Shown: positions 36,296 through 47,860 of the stretch, piece by piece
Position numbering within the stretch: position 1 is the first letter of the stretch
Layout: the number at the start of each line of letters is the position of its first letter
Assembly (NCBI GenBank): GCA_021234535.1
Contig: CM037838.1
Coordinates: forward strand, 31,659,969 to 31,723,968
DNA from: Stichopus chloronotus
Taxonomy: Eukaryota > Echinodermata > Holothuroidea > Aspidochirotida > Stichopodidae
Direction: 5' to 3'
Length of the DNA stretch: 64,000 bases
The notes under the pieces: generated by a model
Databases searched by the model: none
What the model saw: the letters and a program-made list of their open reading frames with translations, nothing else
What the model was told of the DNA's origin: nothing
Made by a program: the position numbers and the translations under genes

Positions 36296-38541
36296 ATGTC
36301 CCAAGACATGAACGTTAAAAGACGAAGGGTAGATGACGGGTCACAAACATGCATCATCTGTCAGAAGATCTCCCCTCTGTCCGAGTTAAGCTAAATGACA
36401 GCAAATCGTGGCAGACGTTATATGACGCAGCCACTGTGAGAAATTATGACCCAATACTGGAGATGGCTGGAGACGACCGAGTTGTACTCCCAGAGGTTGA
36501 CTTGTATTACCACCGCAAATGCAGACAGAAGTTCACTCATAAGAAATCGTTGGCAAAGGTACAGAAACAGGACAGCTCTCCTTCATCAGTTATACCAGAG
36601 AGATCGTCCAGAAGATCATCAGCAGTAGGACCCTCCACCACGGAAAGGGTGTATGAGAAGAAATGCCTTTTCTGTCTACGAGTTTCGAAGTACATCAAAG
36701 GAACACGCAGCCGAGAGTGTCTCAAACCCGCCGTGGAGCTGAGAGCGGACCAAAAGATACGAGAAATTGCTACCACACACAGCGATGAACGGATTCTAGC
36801 TGTAGCTACACGTGATTTGGTTGCTGCTGAAGCCCATTTCCACCGAACTTGTTATCGGGATTATACAAGGCCGCCAAAAGTGGAGCAAATGCCAACAGCA
36901 GGGGGAGGGGAAGATGACCAATATCAGGCCCTCGAGAAGCAAGCATTGCACGACGTCTTTGAGTACATCCGCGAAGATGTTTTCATGAGTCCAAGGATAA
37001 TCCCACTCATCGACATCACATCCATGGTTGCACATTTGATGGAATCTGCAGGAGTGAACGATGTCCATCCCTCCACAAAGAAAAATTTGAAACGCAACTT
37101 GATAGCCGAGTTTGGAGAGTCCATCACATTCTTCACGGAGAATCATCGTGTATACCTGATGCCAGATAACCTAACCCGGGAGGCATTGGCCATCAGATGC
37201 ATACAGATGGAATCAAAGCTGAAAACATTCGAGCAAAGAAGCACTGCTGAAGACGTCACCAGAGTTGCTCTTCAGATCCGAGAAGACGTCAAGGGTAGGC
37301 CTGACCACAACAAAGGCCCCCCTCATCCGGCAGATCTCAAACCAGATTACGTAAATGCCCCACTGTCCCTCCAAACGTTTCTGAAAGTATTGCTTTGTGG
37401 GAACACAGAAAGCTCAACTAGGAACGACAGACTGGCGTGGTCGATAGCGATGGACATCCTTACTGAAGTGAGCTGTGGTGCTGTGAAGACATCTAAACTC
37501 CTGTTACTGCCTTGGGTCGTCAAAACACTCACAGGCAATGTCGAGGTGATCAAAATCCTGAACCGACTTGGACATGGATGCTCCTACTCAGTCCTGGAGG
37601 AAGTCGATACTGCTCTCTGCATTGACAAAATGGGAACTGTTGGAATTGATGACGTTCCTCTTCCTGCGAATGTACACCAATCCGTCCCAACAGTCTTGGT
37701 ATTCGACAACATCGACAGACAAGAGGAATCACTGAGTGGAGCAGGTACAACCCACAGAGTAAACGGAATCGTTGTCCAACCAAGGTCGCTGTCCTGTGCA
37801 AGACCCAAACCACCGTCTGGTGTTGCAAGAACAGATAAGAAACGATCGATCAAACCGCCTGGCAACCTACTACCTATTTACACGGTTGGAAAGAGAGATG
37901 GGGCTTCTGCAGTAACACCAGCTGATATGCCTGGAGTATTGAATGCTGCCGCCCTCACTGCACATCGGAAGAATCTCACGTGGGTGTTAACACGCTTGCA
38001 AGACACCTCTGACCAGACTGTCAGTTCATGGACAGGCTTCAACATCATGGCAAGAGACCACGTGGAGGTGAATGAGGATGCTGTAGGTTACCTACCTACT
38101 ATCAATGCTCCCGCAACAGAGATGTCTACCGTTCAAGAAATCTTGCGCAATACCCTACAAATCATGTCGTCGCTACATGTGAAGAACATCGCGCTGGTAT
38201 TCGACCAAGCCCTGTTCGCTAAAGCAACTGAAATAGGCTGGAAACTCCCCGAAAAGTATGGGAACATTGTGTTCATGATGGGCAATTTCCATACGATCTG
38301 TAACTTCATGTCGTGCATCGGAGAAATGTTTGGGGGTACAGGGCTCCGCGATCTAGCAGTAGAAGCTGGTGTCATCGCTGAGGGATCCATGACCAAAGTT
38401 CTTGAAGCCAAGCAGTACAACCGCGCCGTTCGACTCCACAAACTGGTCTATGAAGCGTTGCTGCTCTTGGCATGGCAAGGGTTCCGAGACCTGGCTGGAA
38501 TGAAATCATCCTGCGGATGTATACAAGTTGGCCGCTTTTAG
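36296..38541 (+). pseudogene. Academ transposase, N-terminal and DDE part
   Basis: The likely start is ATG at 36296, whose frame gives MSQDMNVKRRR and a C-x2-C (CIIC) before a stop at 36392. The main frame continues from 36349 for 730 residues, so a frameshift lies at about 36349-36392. Numbered from 36349, YYHRKC at 53-58 completes the first zinc-binding motif, and CLFC (106-109) with HFHRTC (163-168) forms a second. Candidate acidic residues of the transposase core are D453 in VLVFDNIDRQEE, D619 in IALVFDQALFAKA, and E672 or E678 near VEAGVIAEGS. Strongly patterned blocks (TTHRVNGI; NFHTICNFMS; KQYNRAVRLHKLVYEALL) suggest the catalytic domain. The frame breaks again at 38504-38541. DDE residue assignment is inference. 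Confidence 0.75.
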
Positions 38542-39238
38542 GGAGACCCTACTCAGCATTCGCGAGAACATCTGCTATCAGACTGTGAGCACTGCAATGG
38601 CAAGCGAGTCCTATTCAGATGTTCTGAATTTGTTCCAGACCTATCATGATGTGATGCGCCGGAACCACGGTCAGTTAGGGCAGTTCTGGATGATGTATGT
38701 CGACATGGTGGAAATTTTGCTTGGACTTCTTCGGGCTTACAGGGATGGTGACTGGGATCTCCACCTTGCATGTGTGAGGCGAGTAATCCCATGGTGCTTC
38801 GCTCTGAATAAGATCAACAATGCCAGATACCTTCCAGTGTACTATGCCCAGATGACGAATCTTGAGGAAACCTGCCCTGACCTCTACCACCATTTTCGGA
38901 GAGGCTACTTTTCCGTGCAGTTGAAACCTGGCAAACCGTTCGCCCGGATACCGGTTGATCAAACTACGGAGGAAACTGTCAACAAAGACACCCAAACAGC
39001 GGGAGGAACAAGAGGGTTCAGTGTCAAGCCCGGTGCAGTAGCTCGCTACTACCTGATGTCGGAGCATCGTGCCGCTGCCTTGGGACAACTACGTGAGATG
39101 ATACTCCTGACCAGTAGGTCTAGTCCACATCACCATGACCTAGCTGGCACTCGCATCCAGAAAGACGAAGCAGATGTCGGAGGTATGGTAGATCTGCTCG
39201 AGAACAATCCGTTTGCACCAAATCCGCAATGTGAATAG
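38504..39238 (+). pseudogene. Academ transposase, middle part, interrupted
   Basis: This frame continues the transposase after a one-base shift (LAAFRETLLSIRENICYQTV onward). It holds helical, Trp/Leu-rich sequence (QFWMMYVDMVEILLGLLRAY) and ends with NNPFAPNP followed by four foreign codons and a stop. The last 281 bp (38946-39226) are repeated at 40572-40853, from where the protein continues. Joining the two copies at this repeat restores the frame exactly, so the 39227-40571 stretch interrupts the gene. Confidence 0.75.
38946..39226 (+). repeat. Internal direct repeat, copy 1 (281 bp)
   Basis: Near-identical to 40572-40853. Differences include one inserted base in copy 2 that breaks its upstream frame, and a few substitutions. 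Confidence 0.95.
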
Positions 39239-40571
39239 TGCAACAGACAGAAGTGCTAATGTGATTCACGAACTTATTGCAGGGAGAGAGATGTAGCCAT
39301 GAACCTGGTCACAATCCAAACAGACAGGTAGGATTTAATGTGTCCAATCCATATGAATTAATAGGTAGTGTGTCAAATTGATGAATTAATTGGTAATCAC
39401 TGTCATATTGCATGGTGGTCAATGGTCAATTTGAGGTCACTATCCCTGTGTGAAGGAAATAATAAAGAAAATGTTCATGATAAACTTGTATTATTGTACT
39501 ACAGTTTGTATGGCCCATATGGAGAAGTTCTTTCCATATCATTGCTTCTTAGCAAATTACCTCAGAGCCTAAAACAATCTAAGTGTGATGCCCCAATCTC
39601 TCTCACTGTTATTTTTCCAGGTTTGTTGAGCAGTGGCTGTATGAACAGTATTACAAAATCTTGCAAGATACACCTCTGGGTAAAAGGACCATGTAGCCAC
39701 TTGGTTTAACACTACCTTACTTCCTAGAATTTTCCCTTTCTTGTAGCCATAACCATTGTAGCTTGTACAGCAAAACACACACAACACTGAACAGTCATGA
39801 TGTGACACACCTCCATCATGCCCTTGTGTCTGGACGTATGATTGGTTTATTGATCTCATGCATATGAAGTGAGCAATTCCATTATTGCATGTAGGAGTGC
39901 TAAAAGTAGAAAGTACTGCTTGATTGGATTGGAGAGAATTACCTTCCACTGTACTGCATTTCCTGTAACTCATGCCCAGTACTTATAACCTGTTTGCAAT
40001 TGTGCCTTCTAATTGTGAGCTGATAAAAGGATGAACTTCTAAAGAAGCAGCAAAAAACAAAAACAAAAACATAAGAAAAAAATAAAAGGAAGACAAAAGA
40101 AAAGGAAAAAAAAAACAGATGAAGGGAAAAAAAACAGATGGCAAGTAAAGATACTTGTTTGCAATATATTTGTCATTTCAAGGTGGTAGACGTGACTAGC
40201 TGGGATTGGGGATATCTGAAATAATCAACTGTATCAGAAGCAAACAGTGATCTGTATCTACTGGTGGCGATAGTGATACTAATTATCTTCAATTTGGAAT
40301 CATAAATTGATAAGCTGTGTTTGTTCTTGTAGGTGCTTTCACGACAAACAGACAATTGGTATGGGTTATGAACTTACCTTACTTGTTTGCTGTGGATTCT
40401 ATTATCCTTATCAAGGGGAGTAACTGATAGCTATCCATCAATTTATTGTCACTTTTAATGACTTTTCAGTATTTTGTCCTATTGATGTACATTAGACTCT
40501 GTAATGCACATGTCTCGGGTATGACCTACTTAAATGTAAGGGAAAAAAATAGTGGGTGGGAGAAGGGAGGA
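39227..40571. other. 1.35-kb noncoding insert inside the Academ gene
   Basis: Bracketed by the 281-bp direct repeats. It is AT-rich, with an A-rich simple tract at about 40050-40140 and no recognisable domain; frames at 39368-39709 and 39569-39973 overlap on opposite strands. Origin unclear: insertion with a large duplication, recombination between element copies, or an assembly join. Confidence 0.6.
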
Positions 40572-40853
40572 GGATACCGGGTGATCAAACTACGGAGGAA
40601 ACTGTCAACAAAGACACCCAAACAGCGGGAGGAACAAGAGGGTTCAGTGTCAGGTCCGGTGCAGTAGCTCAGCTACTACCTGATGTCGGAGCATCGTGCC
40701 GCTGGCTTGGGACAACTACGTGAGATGATACTCCTGACCAGTAGGTCTAGTCCACATCACCATGACCTAGCTGGTACTCGCATCCAGAAAGACGAAGCAG
40801 ATGTCGGAGGTATGGTAGATCTGCTCGAGAACAATCCGTTTGCACCAAATCCG
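40572..40853 (+). repeat. Internal direct repeat, copy 2 (282 bp)
   Basis: Second copy of 38946-39226; this one joins to the rest of the coding region. Confidence 0.95.
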
Positions 40854-42065
40854 TCAGATCTCATCAGTATTTCCACTGGTTCAGTGGCGACTCCTGCTGC
40901 TTCGAGAGACGTCTTGAATGCCTTACATAAAGTTGAGGAGGCCTATCAAAGCTTCCAAAGCCAGCGCCTCCAAGCGGGCAAATCCTTCTACGAACCGATC
41001 AAGAAGATGAATCTGGAGATGTTTGGTGAAGCCAAGAAAACCACTCTGAAGGCCACACACAAAGAATTCATCCTAAAAGCCGACAGAAGGTTGTTTGGTA
41101 CCATGGTACTCGTAGCAAAGAACAGAAATCTGAGTATGCCAGAAGTCTTCTCGCACCCCCTCGGACCAATCCCCTGGTCGCTCGCGAACCCGGATGGAAC
41201 TAGCAAAAAAACGAACAAAGCTGTTCTTGCGCAACATCTGGAGAGGCTGGTTGGGCCGACAGAGATGATCACTGAGACGACTGCTACGGTCATTGATGCC
41301 ATGGCCCTCATCCAGAAGCTGCATGGGGAGAATCATACATTCCAAGAGCTATCGGATCGTATATTTGAGGCAGCACTGGATGCGGGAGAGGGAAGCGACC
41401 GCATCGACGTTGTCTTCGATGTGTATCTGGATCCGTCAATCAAATCTGCTGAGCGTGTCAAGCGAGGCTCCCATGACGGTGTGTCGTTCAAGTCAATCAG
41501 ACCCGGGCACAGGATAAAGAACTGGAGACGATTGCTAACGTGTGGTCAAACAAAGAACATGCTGAGCAAGATTTTGGCAGAGCCCTGGAGGACAGAATCC
41601 AAGAGGGAGAGACTTGTTGGCAAATCAATGTTTGTGACATGTGAAGAGAAATATTTCCAACTCTCCTGTGATGGTTCTCATGAAGTCACAACCCTCAGGT
41701 CCAACCAAGAAGAGGCTGACACGAGAATCTTCTTACATGCTAAACACTCTGCAAGGGATCACCCAGCAATTGTTCTCATTGCAGATGACACAGATGTGCT
41801 CATCATGGCCCTCAGTCTCAACAAGGCAATTGGAAGTAGACTGAACGTACAACGGGGAACCAGATCAAGAATCAGGATTATCGACGTCACAAAAGTGGCT
41901 GCAGCACTGGGCGATGGGGTGTGTTCTGCACTGCCGGGACTCCACGCGTGGACCGGCTGTGACTCGGTGAGTGCTCTCGCGGGTCAAGGGAAGATCAAGG
42001 CACTGAAGATCCTGCAAACGGATGAAGCATCCCAGGAGACCTTCGCCTCTCTGGGGGAATCTTGA
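40683..42065 (+). pseudogene. Academ XPG/FEN1-like nuclease part
   Basis: A 460-residue frame. Residues 243-262 (VVFDVYLDPSIKSAERVKRG) match the N-terminal XPG pattern in which an Asp is followed by Pro, Lys-Ser and a basic helix. EEAD at 343-346, ADDTDVLIMAL at 367-377 and TGCDS at 424-428 supply the acidic residues of a PIN/XPG active site, and SALAGQGKIKALKIL (430-444) matches the helix-hairpin-helix that follows GxDY in FEN1-type nucleases. The frame stops at TGA 42063-42065, where a Trp codon is expected, and continues open after it. Nuclease assignment is from motif order, not from a search. Confidence 0.75.
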
Positions 42066-42566
42066 AATCTCTCCCGGGACCATTTTGCACGGATAAAGGA
42101 GTTCACATGCACACTGTACTCACGAAAGACGAGATCGGAGGATTTCAACGCGTTACGCTACTTACTGTTCTGTTCGAAGAAGGGGGATGTTGAATCTGGA
42201 CCGTTGCCTCCATGTGAGGATACTCTACAGCAGCACACACTCCTGGCCAACTACCAGACTGCCATATGGCGGCGCAGCCTTCAGAGTGTTCATGGTTGCC
42301 CCAAACCGTCGGAGGGTCATGGATGGAAAATAGCTGACAGCGGAGAATTGACGATTCAGTGAATGACAAGTGTACCAGCACCGGAGGCTGTGATGAATTT
42401 CATGACATGCAGCTGTACACGTCTCTGCCGAGAAACTGACTGTTCATGTATTCTGAATGGCTTGAGATGTACAGAACTCTGTAAGCTGCAAAGCTGTGCC
42501 AACATGGAGAGAGAAGACTCAGACGTGGAGCAGGACCCAGATGACAGTGACGAAGACAGTGATTGA
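42066..42566 (+). pseudogene. Academ C-terminal part with Cys8 motif
   Basis: In the same frame as the nuclease part, sequence continues for about 98 codons to a second TGA at 42360-42362, again at a plausible Trp position, then to a natural end at 42566. The final segment contains eight cysteines in a compact array (TCSCTRLC, DCSCILNGLRC, ELCKLQSC) followed by an acidic tail (DSDVEQDPDDSDEDSD). A Cys8 finger is a listed feature of Academ transposases; the spacing also resembles CXC/tesmin-type motifs. Confidence 0.7.
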
Positions 42567-43404
42567 CATGGTTGGTATTTCGGGTCTGATGCATGGGATT
42601 TTTTGGATTTTTTTATTTATTTATTCTTCATTTTTCTCAGGTTTTTCATCATTATTATTATTTGGGAGGAGGGGGAGGGGTAGAGACCCTGGCCTAACTC
42701 GTGAAAGGAAGCTGTGGGAAAATGAGGTGGGTTTATTGACTTCCCTCCTATATGCTACCACTTCCACTCCCGCTGCCCTGTTCATTGATATTCTTCGTTT
42801 GGTAATACGGACTGTCAAGTTCCTGACACGATAGTGTCCCCCTAATCCATATTTAGCCAGTTTTCATGTAGGAGTTACTATAGTGACGGCGAGGGGGGGG
42901 GGGGGTTAAGGGTAGAGAAGGGGGCACTAAATTTACCCATTCAGCCGTTTTCTGGCACTGTGGAACGTATTAGTTCGTGTTCAAGATTCCATCAGCTGCC
43001 TAGAACCTTACTTCGATAATAAGGCAGATTTCGGATGGTCGCATAGGAAGGGTGGGAGGGGCATGGAGTGAGGGGATTGGGTAGGGTGTGGAGGGTAGCC
43101 CCAGTTAGGGTCCTGTCGTCCTTCAGTGGTATTGTAAGACATAACAGGGCTGGTAGGTTGGCACATCAAATGACTGTAAACATGTTTCGAATATGTTTTC
43201 TAAGTTCTCAAATATATTCATTTTTCTGCAAACTTTGGCGTATAATTGCGTTAATATATGGGACAAATAATATCCTGTTAGGGAGTTGTAACCAATTGAC
43301 CATTACCAAACTACAGCAAATTGTTCATTTTCCACCCTTGAGCCTAATTACCAGGTGTTATTCCACTACGGCTCCATGTAATCAACACATGAAAAACCCT
43401 GATT
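42567..43404. other. Right noncoding interior of the Academ element
   Basis: Contains a poly-G run at about 42894-42905 and G-rich sequence. No gene. Confidence 0.5.
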
Positions 43405-43575
43405 TTCGCTCTATTTGGCGGCCATTTTGGAAAATGGAGTCTGGATGGCATGAAGCTACTCATCTGGAATGTCCATCATACCAATTCTGACTACTGACAC
43501 ATTGGCCTTACTGAAAATCATAGTGGCAATTAGTCCCCCAACTTGATACCAAAATTTTGTCCGGCTCATGGACTA
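43405..43575 (-). repeat. Right terminal inverted repeat of the Academ element
   Basis: Reverse complement of the left terminal repeat at 34159-34330. Confidence 0.85.
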
Positions 43576-43578
43576 ATT

Positions 43579-45005
43579 TTTTTTTAATGCTTCTCTCACT
43601 TTCTGGTTACTGTTCAGTAGGCTAATCAAACACGAACTCAGCTATAACGTCTAGGACTAGCAGGATGCGTTGGATCTACCTTGCTTACGAATTAGGCCTA
43701 CGAATCAAACAAAAGCAGTTTACGCTAAGAAAAATTCACTGGAATACATCCAAAAATATTTGAGGTCTCAATAAACAGTGGTTTTGATAACCCTAGGTGA
43801 ACTTTCAACGACATCTCCACGAAAAGTTACTCCGCGCGACGATCGATAAAGCTATTTTACACTTGATGTTAATACATGTACGTATATTCACAACACGTAC
43901 TGTATTAACGTTGCGCTCCCGCACGAAATGCACAGTGTAAGTACGGAGCAACTTTCCGCAGTTTCTTTGGTCGCGAGCCTGGCCATATCAGGCTAGCTTC
44001 AGTAAGCTGTGGCAAATCTGCTATAACTGGATTGGGGTGGTGCGTAGCGCTTCAAATTGGATTTTTTACTACGAAAACAAGGGTACAACACCTTGACTGA
44101 TTGAAAATAAAGAAACATGTTTTTAAACTTTAGGAATAAAATCTATCGATTAGATATTGCATTTGACTTTTAATTGTATATTTTAATGCCGCCATAAACA
44201 TACACCGATATTCAACACAAAAATAATCAAAATAGTAAATAATGTACCTTCTTCGGGACGATACCATATAAAAATCTTTGATATATAATGGGACTAGACA
44301 GGGTTACAAATGACTCTAGTCAAAAGGACGTAATGTGTGCCCACGTGATCAATATGTGACAGTGACGTTGTTCTAGTCATGTCTTATCTATATAGGAGTC
44401 CATTTGTGCTCTATCACTCCAAGCATGAATCCTTTTCAGGAAGCTACCAAACCTAGACTGCGAATGTAATTTATTTGTAATCTTTGTATAAAATTCACAA
44501 ACAATCTTCCCCTGTGTGAAATTTCGAGAAGTTTCATAGAGCCAGAATCTTGATTTATGGCTTGATTGCTGAAAAATAATACTTGTATTGGTGCTTTATT
44601 CCCTTCGCTCACGAACATTTACGGTTATTATGATGAATCGTGGGGGTGGGGCGACCGGAACTGTACTTTAGATTGTGTACTAATCCGCCCGCATGTCCGC
44701 CGACTGTGTGGTTAACGGATCTATTTTTTCTGCAAGGGTACGAATCTTGTGTCAACCGGCGCGGAAAACCCGAAGGACGATTCCAGAGACGTAGCCTGTG
44801 AGGCTATGTAATAATTGCACATTACAACTTGTGTTTATCTTTTTTTCTTCCTTGTTATTCAAGAAATATTCATATACACATTGACATATACAGAATGTAC
44901 ACATAACATGCAGGCATAACATGTATACATAACAAGGAGAATTATGGAAAAACAAAGTAGGCGTAAAAATGCAATTAAACTAAATACACAAATTAAACAA
45001 ATACA
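43579..45005. other. Noncoding stretch
   Basis: No open frame or repeat family recognised. Confidence 0.4.
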
Positions 45006-45009
45006 AACG

Positions 45010-45570
45010 TTGCGGCTAAGTATTAATATAGTCCTGAAAAGCATCACATAAATCATAATAACTGATCTGCTTTTTTGATTTAATAGATTTTCTCTTTGCG
45101 TTAAACCTTTCTACATTAATCGCAAACTTAAACTTGTACAGAAATTTTTGAATTGAGAGTTGTACCTTCTTGCATTTATTTTGGAAAATATAGTTTTTCA
45201 TTTGTGAAATTAGACAATTAAATGGGTCTTTTTCCCTTGGTTAAAACCAAAAACTATATCTTGTTTGGAAAAGAAAAAATTGTTTTTGTAGAACCGACTT
45301 TTCTACATTTAAAATAAAACCAGAAACCATACTACATTCCCAAAATAGATGTTCGATGCTTTCGCTTTCTGTGTGACAAAAAGAACACTCATCACTATCT
45401 TCCTTACCCATAAGATGGAGAAGCATATTAGCAGCTACAATTCCATGTATAATAAACTACAGGTACTGTAATTTTGTTTCGTTCGCATCAATTCGGGACA
45501 TTTCAAAAATATTCTGCCAATCAAGATCTGTGAGGTTACCGAAGCTATGGCCCCACTTATACAATACAGT
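45010..45570 (-). mobile_element. Tx1/L1-type LINE, 3' end of ORF2
   Basis: The minus strand reads NLTDLDWQNIFEMSRID, then a TAG within KLQYL_FIIHGI, then the zinc-knuckle of the post-RT region, ECSFCHTESESIEHLFWEC, and after a further break a Lys-rich tail, KNYIFQNKCKKVQLSIQKFL, ending at 45016. The C-x2-C...H-x4-C pattern with HLFWEC is typical of Tx1/L1-lineage ORF2 C-termini. Reverse transcriptase proper is missing; two stops interrupt the fragment. Confidence 0.75.
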
Positions 45571-45818
45571 CGCAGGACAAGTAATTTTTTTTATAAGATA
45601 ATTGTAAATAAAGTGTCAGGTAGAAGTAGCTTCCTTAACCTTTTCAAACAAACAACTTGTGTTTATCTGTTGTTTTCTACAGAGTGCAGCCGTTATTACT
45701 GTAAACACTGTCATATATCGCGTGTTAGATTCCATTTCAATTTGTCTCTGAAGCTGGAGTGCCTTTCAAAACATGTCATATTTTTTTATTGATTTGTTCA
45801 ACTTGTTAGAAATACTCT

Positions 45819-46243
45819 TTTATATATGAGGTCTCTTTTATATATGAGGTCTCTTTTATATATGAGGTCTCTTTATATATGAGGTCTCTTTTATATATGA
45901 GGTCTCTTTTATATATGAGGTCTCTTTTATATATGAGGTCTCTTTTGTATATGAGGTCTCTTTTATATATGAGGTCTCTTTTATATATGAGGTCTCTTTT
46001 ATATATGAGGTCTCTTTTATATATGAGGTCTCTTTTATATATGAGGTCTCTTTTATATATGAGGTCTCTTTTATATATGTGGTCTCTTTTATATATGAGG
46101 TCTCTTTTATATATGAGGTCTCTTTTATATATGAGGTCTCTTTTATATATGAGGTCTCTTTTATATATGAGGTCTCTTTTATATATGAGGTCTCTTTTAT
46201 ACATGACGTTCTTTTATATATGAGGTCTCTTTTATATATGAGG
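45819..46243. repeat. 18-bp minisatellite, about 23 copies
   Basis: Nearly identical units of TTTATATATGAGGTCTCT. The period is divisible by three, so open frames of 60-130 codons arise on both strands (YKRDLI and SLLYMR repeats); these are not genes. Confidence 0.97.
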
Positions 46244-46249
46244 TACTTT

Positions 46250-46944
46250 CTATATCTTTGTAAGTTGAATAGATGAGAACACTGGAGCAGCGGGATAATA
46301 TAATAGAAATAACAACAAGGTGGTGGTTATGGTTGTCTCGAAATCAAACGGATACGTATTATCTAGGGTGGCATGAAATATCCATATCACCCCCCCCCCC
46401 CCCCACACACACACACACATACATATCAAACCACGATGCTACGTAGCTGCTAAGATTTGTGCTTTAACCTATCAATTATAATCTTCGCTTAGCATATATA
46501 TATATATGTTTACATTTGATGTGTTTGATTTTATGCGTACTTTCTTCAGAATTGTGATGGCCAAACTGAAGGTTGCGGTAGTTAAATAAGAGATCTGAGA
46601 GAGGCATGGGGAAGGGGGGGGGGGCGTGTTGTAACAGCAAAAACAAAATACGTTCATTATAAATTCTTTATAACCTGGATCATGATCCTGATAAGTGGGC
46701 AACTCGAGGCAGGGCATGCAATGGTTATAGCCACCGTAATTTCACATTCCACCCCACTCATGTATATAAGAAAAAGGAGCTGTAATCAACAGAATAAGCA
46801 GTCTATTCATTCAAATATTTTGCAACATGTGAGGTACTATCAGGTATTTAACATAGGGCAGGGGACGAATTTAACGCCCCCCCCCCCCCTCTCATGTTGT
46901 ATATGTCTACTACAGCTTTCATCTCGATGACTGCTAGGTAATGC
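46250..46944. other. Noncoding stretch with poly-C/poly-G runs
   Basis: Runs of 9 or more C or G lie at about 46389-46404, 46614-46624 and 46878-46889, with a short CA tract after the first. No gene. Confidence 0.5.
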
Positions 46945-47860
46945 ATAGAAAATCCTACATACAACCAACAATAATACTGGACGACTGATTAAAACAGTAC
47001 ATGGACGGGAAAAAATATGGAGAACATATCACTTCAGAAAGTCATTACATCGGAATAACATTGACACATAGCTACTTCACTGGTAATTAGCAATTTCTAT
47101 AGGTTTGATAGAGATAATTCTGCCCCTTCTACGGGAATGACTTTGACACATTGAGAAAACGGAAAAATAGAGAAATGTACATAATCGGAAAATTAAGAGA
47201 CTTATACATTCATGCATTTGATCAAAAATTATTGCCACATAATTAATTAAAAATGTTTACTGTTTAATGTAAGAGAGCAAGTATACTGATATGTTAAAAG
47301 AGTAAAATGTAACAAATAGGCACTCCACGGAGTTCTCATCTCTTGAATTTTAATAATTTAAAAGTACAAATTTCTTATATTCATTGACAAAATGGATATT
47401 ATTGCGATTGACGTTATTTTATGATTGAAATTAAACAACATTATCAACAGTATTGTTTTTATCTATAAATTATTGAATACAGTATTCTGACGGGGGACAA
47501 ACAATAAATACATTGTTTTTAAATATTGAACACGACAAGATTTAAATCACCTGTTCTGTTCTGTTCAGGCAATGTAAGCGCTAATGCATAAGTATAACAT
47601 TACAAAACAATACTCTTCGTCATTTGCAACACATAAAATAAATATTATGATCAAAGGTTTGACTAATGTTAATTATTTGATTATGCAATGTATCAAACAA
47701 TGTATTTCTATTTTAGTGGCGAAAATTTGAGCTTTAAATGATTAGGCTAGATCATTATCAGAACATAATAAAATCTGACACTGATTTGATTTTTTAGAAG
47801 GTTTCAAACTCAAACATTTGTGAAATCATTTCAAAATACATTTGTGTTTCATCATTTATC
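46945..47860 (+). repeat. Diverged copy of the 3' flank of the secreted-protein gene
   Basis: Aligns in the same orientation with 22030-23045 and then, skipping about 540 bp, with 23585-23640 (shared GGTTTCAAACTCAAACATTTG). It lacks the block at 23045-23585 that contains the duplicated exon 6 piece. No family exons were found beside it. Confidence 0.65.

Larger units (their letters stand above)
34159..43575 (+). mobile_element. Academ-type DNA transposon, about 9.4 kb
   Basis: The ends are long inverted repeats starting TAGTCCATGAGCC and inverted at the right end, and they remain alignable for about 170 bp (blocks TATCAAGTTGGGGGACTAAT and GATGGACATTCCAGAT occur in both). A candidate 3-bp target duplication, ATT, lies at 34156-34158 and 43576-43578. 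The interior carries one broken coding region (36296-42566) with zinc-binding motifs, a candidate DDE core, an XPG/FEN1-like nuclease and an eight-Cys C-terminal motif. In Repbase-type classification, Academ elements combine a transposase with an XPG-like nuclease and Cys8 finger and make 3-4-bp duplications, so the assignment fits on several points. Frameshifts and stops make it inactive. Confidence 0.8.

Noticed and set aside
36537..39088. Minus-strand frames of 70-137 codons
   Set aside because: They are shadows of the Academ transposase reading frame.
45806..46276. Long open frames on both strands with repeated KRDLI or SLLYMR units
   Set aside because: They arise solely from the 18-bp minisatellite, whose period is divisible by three.
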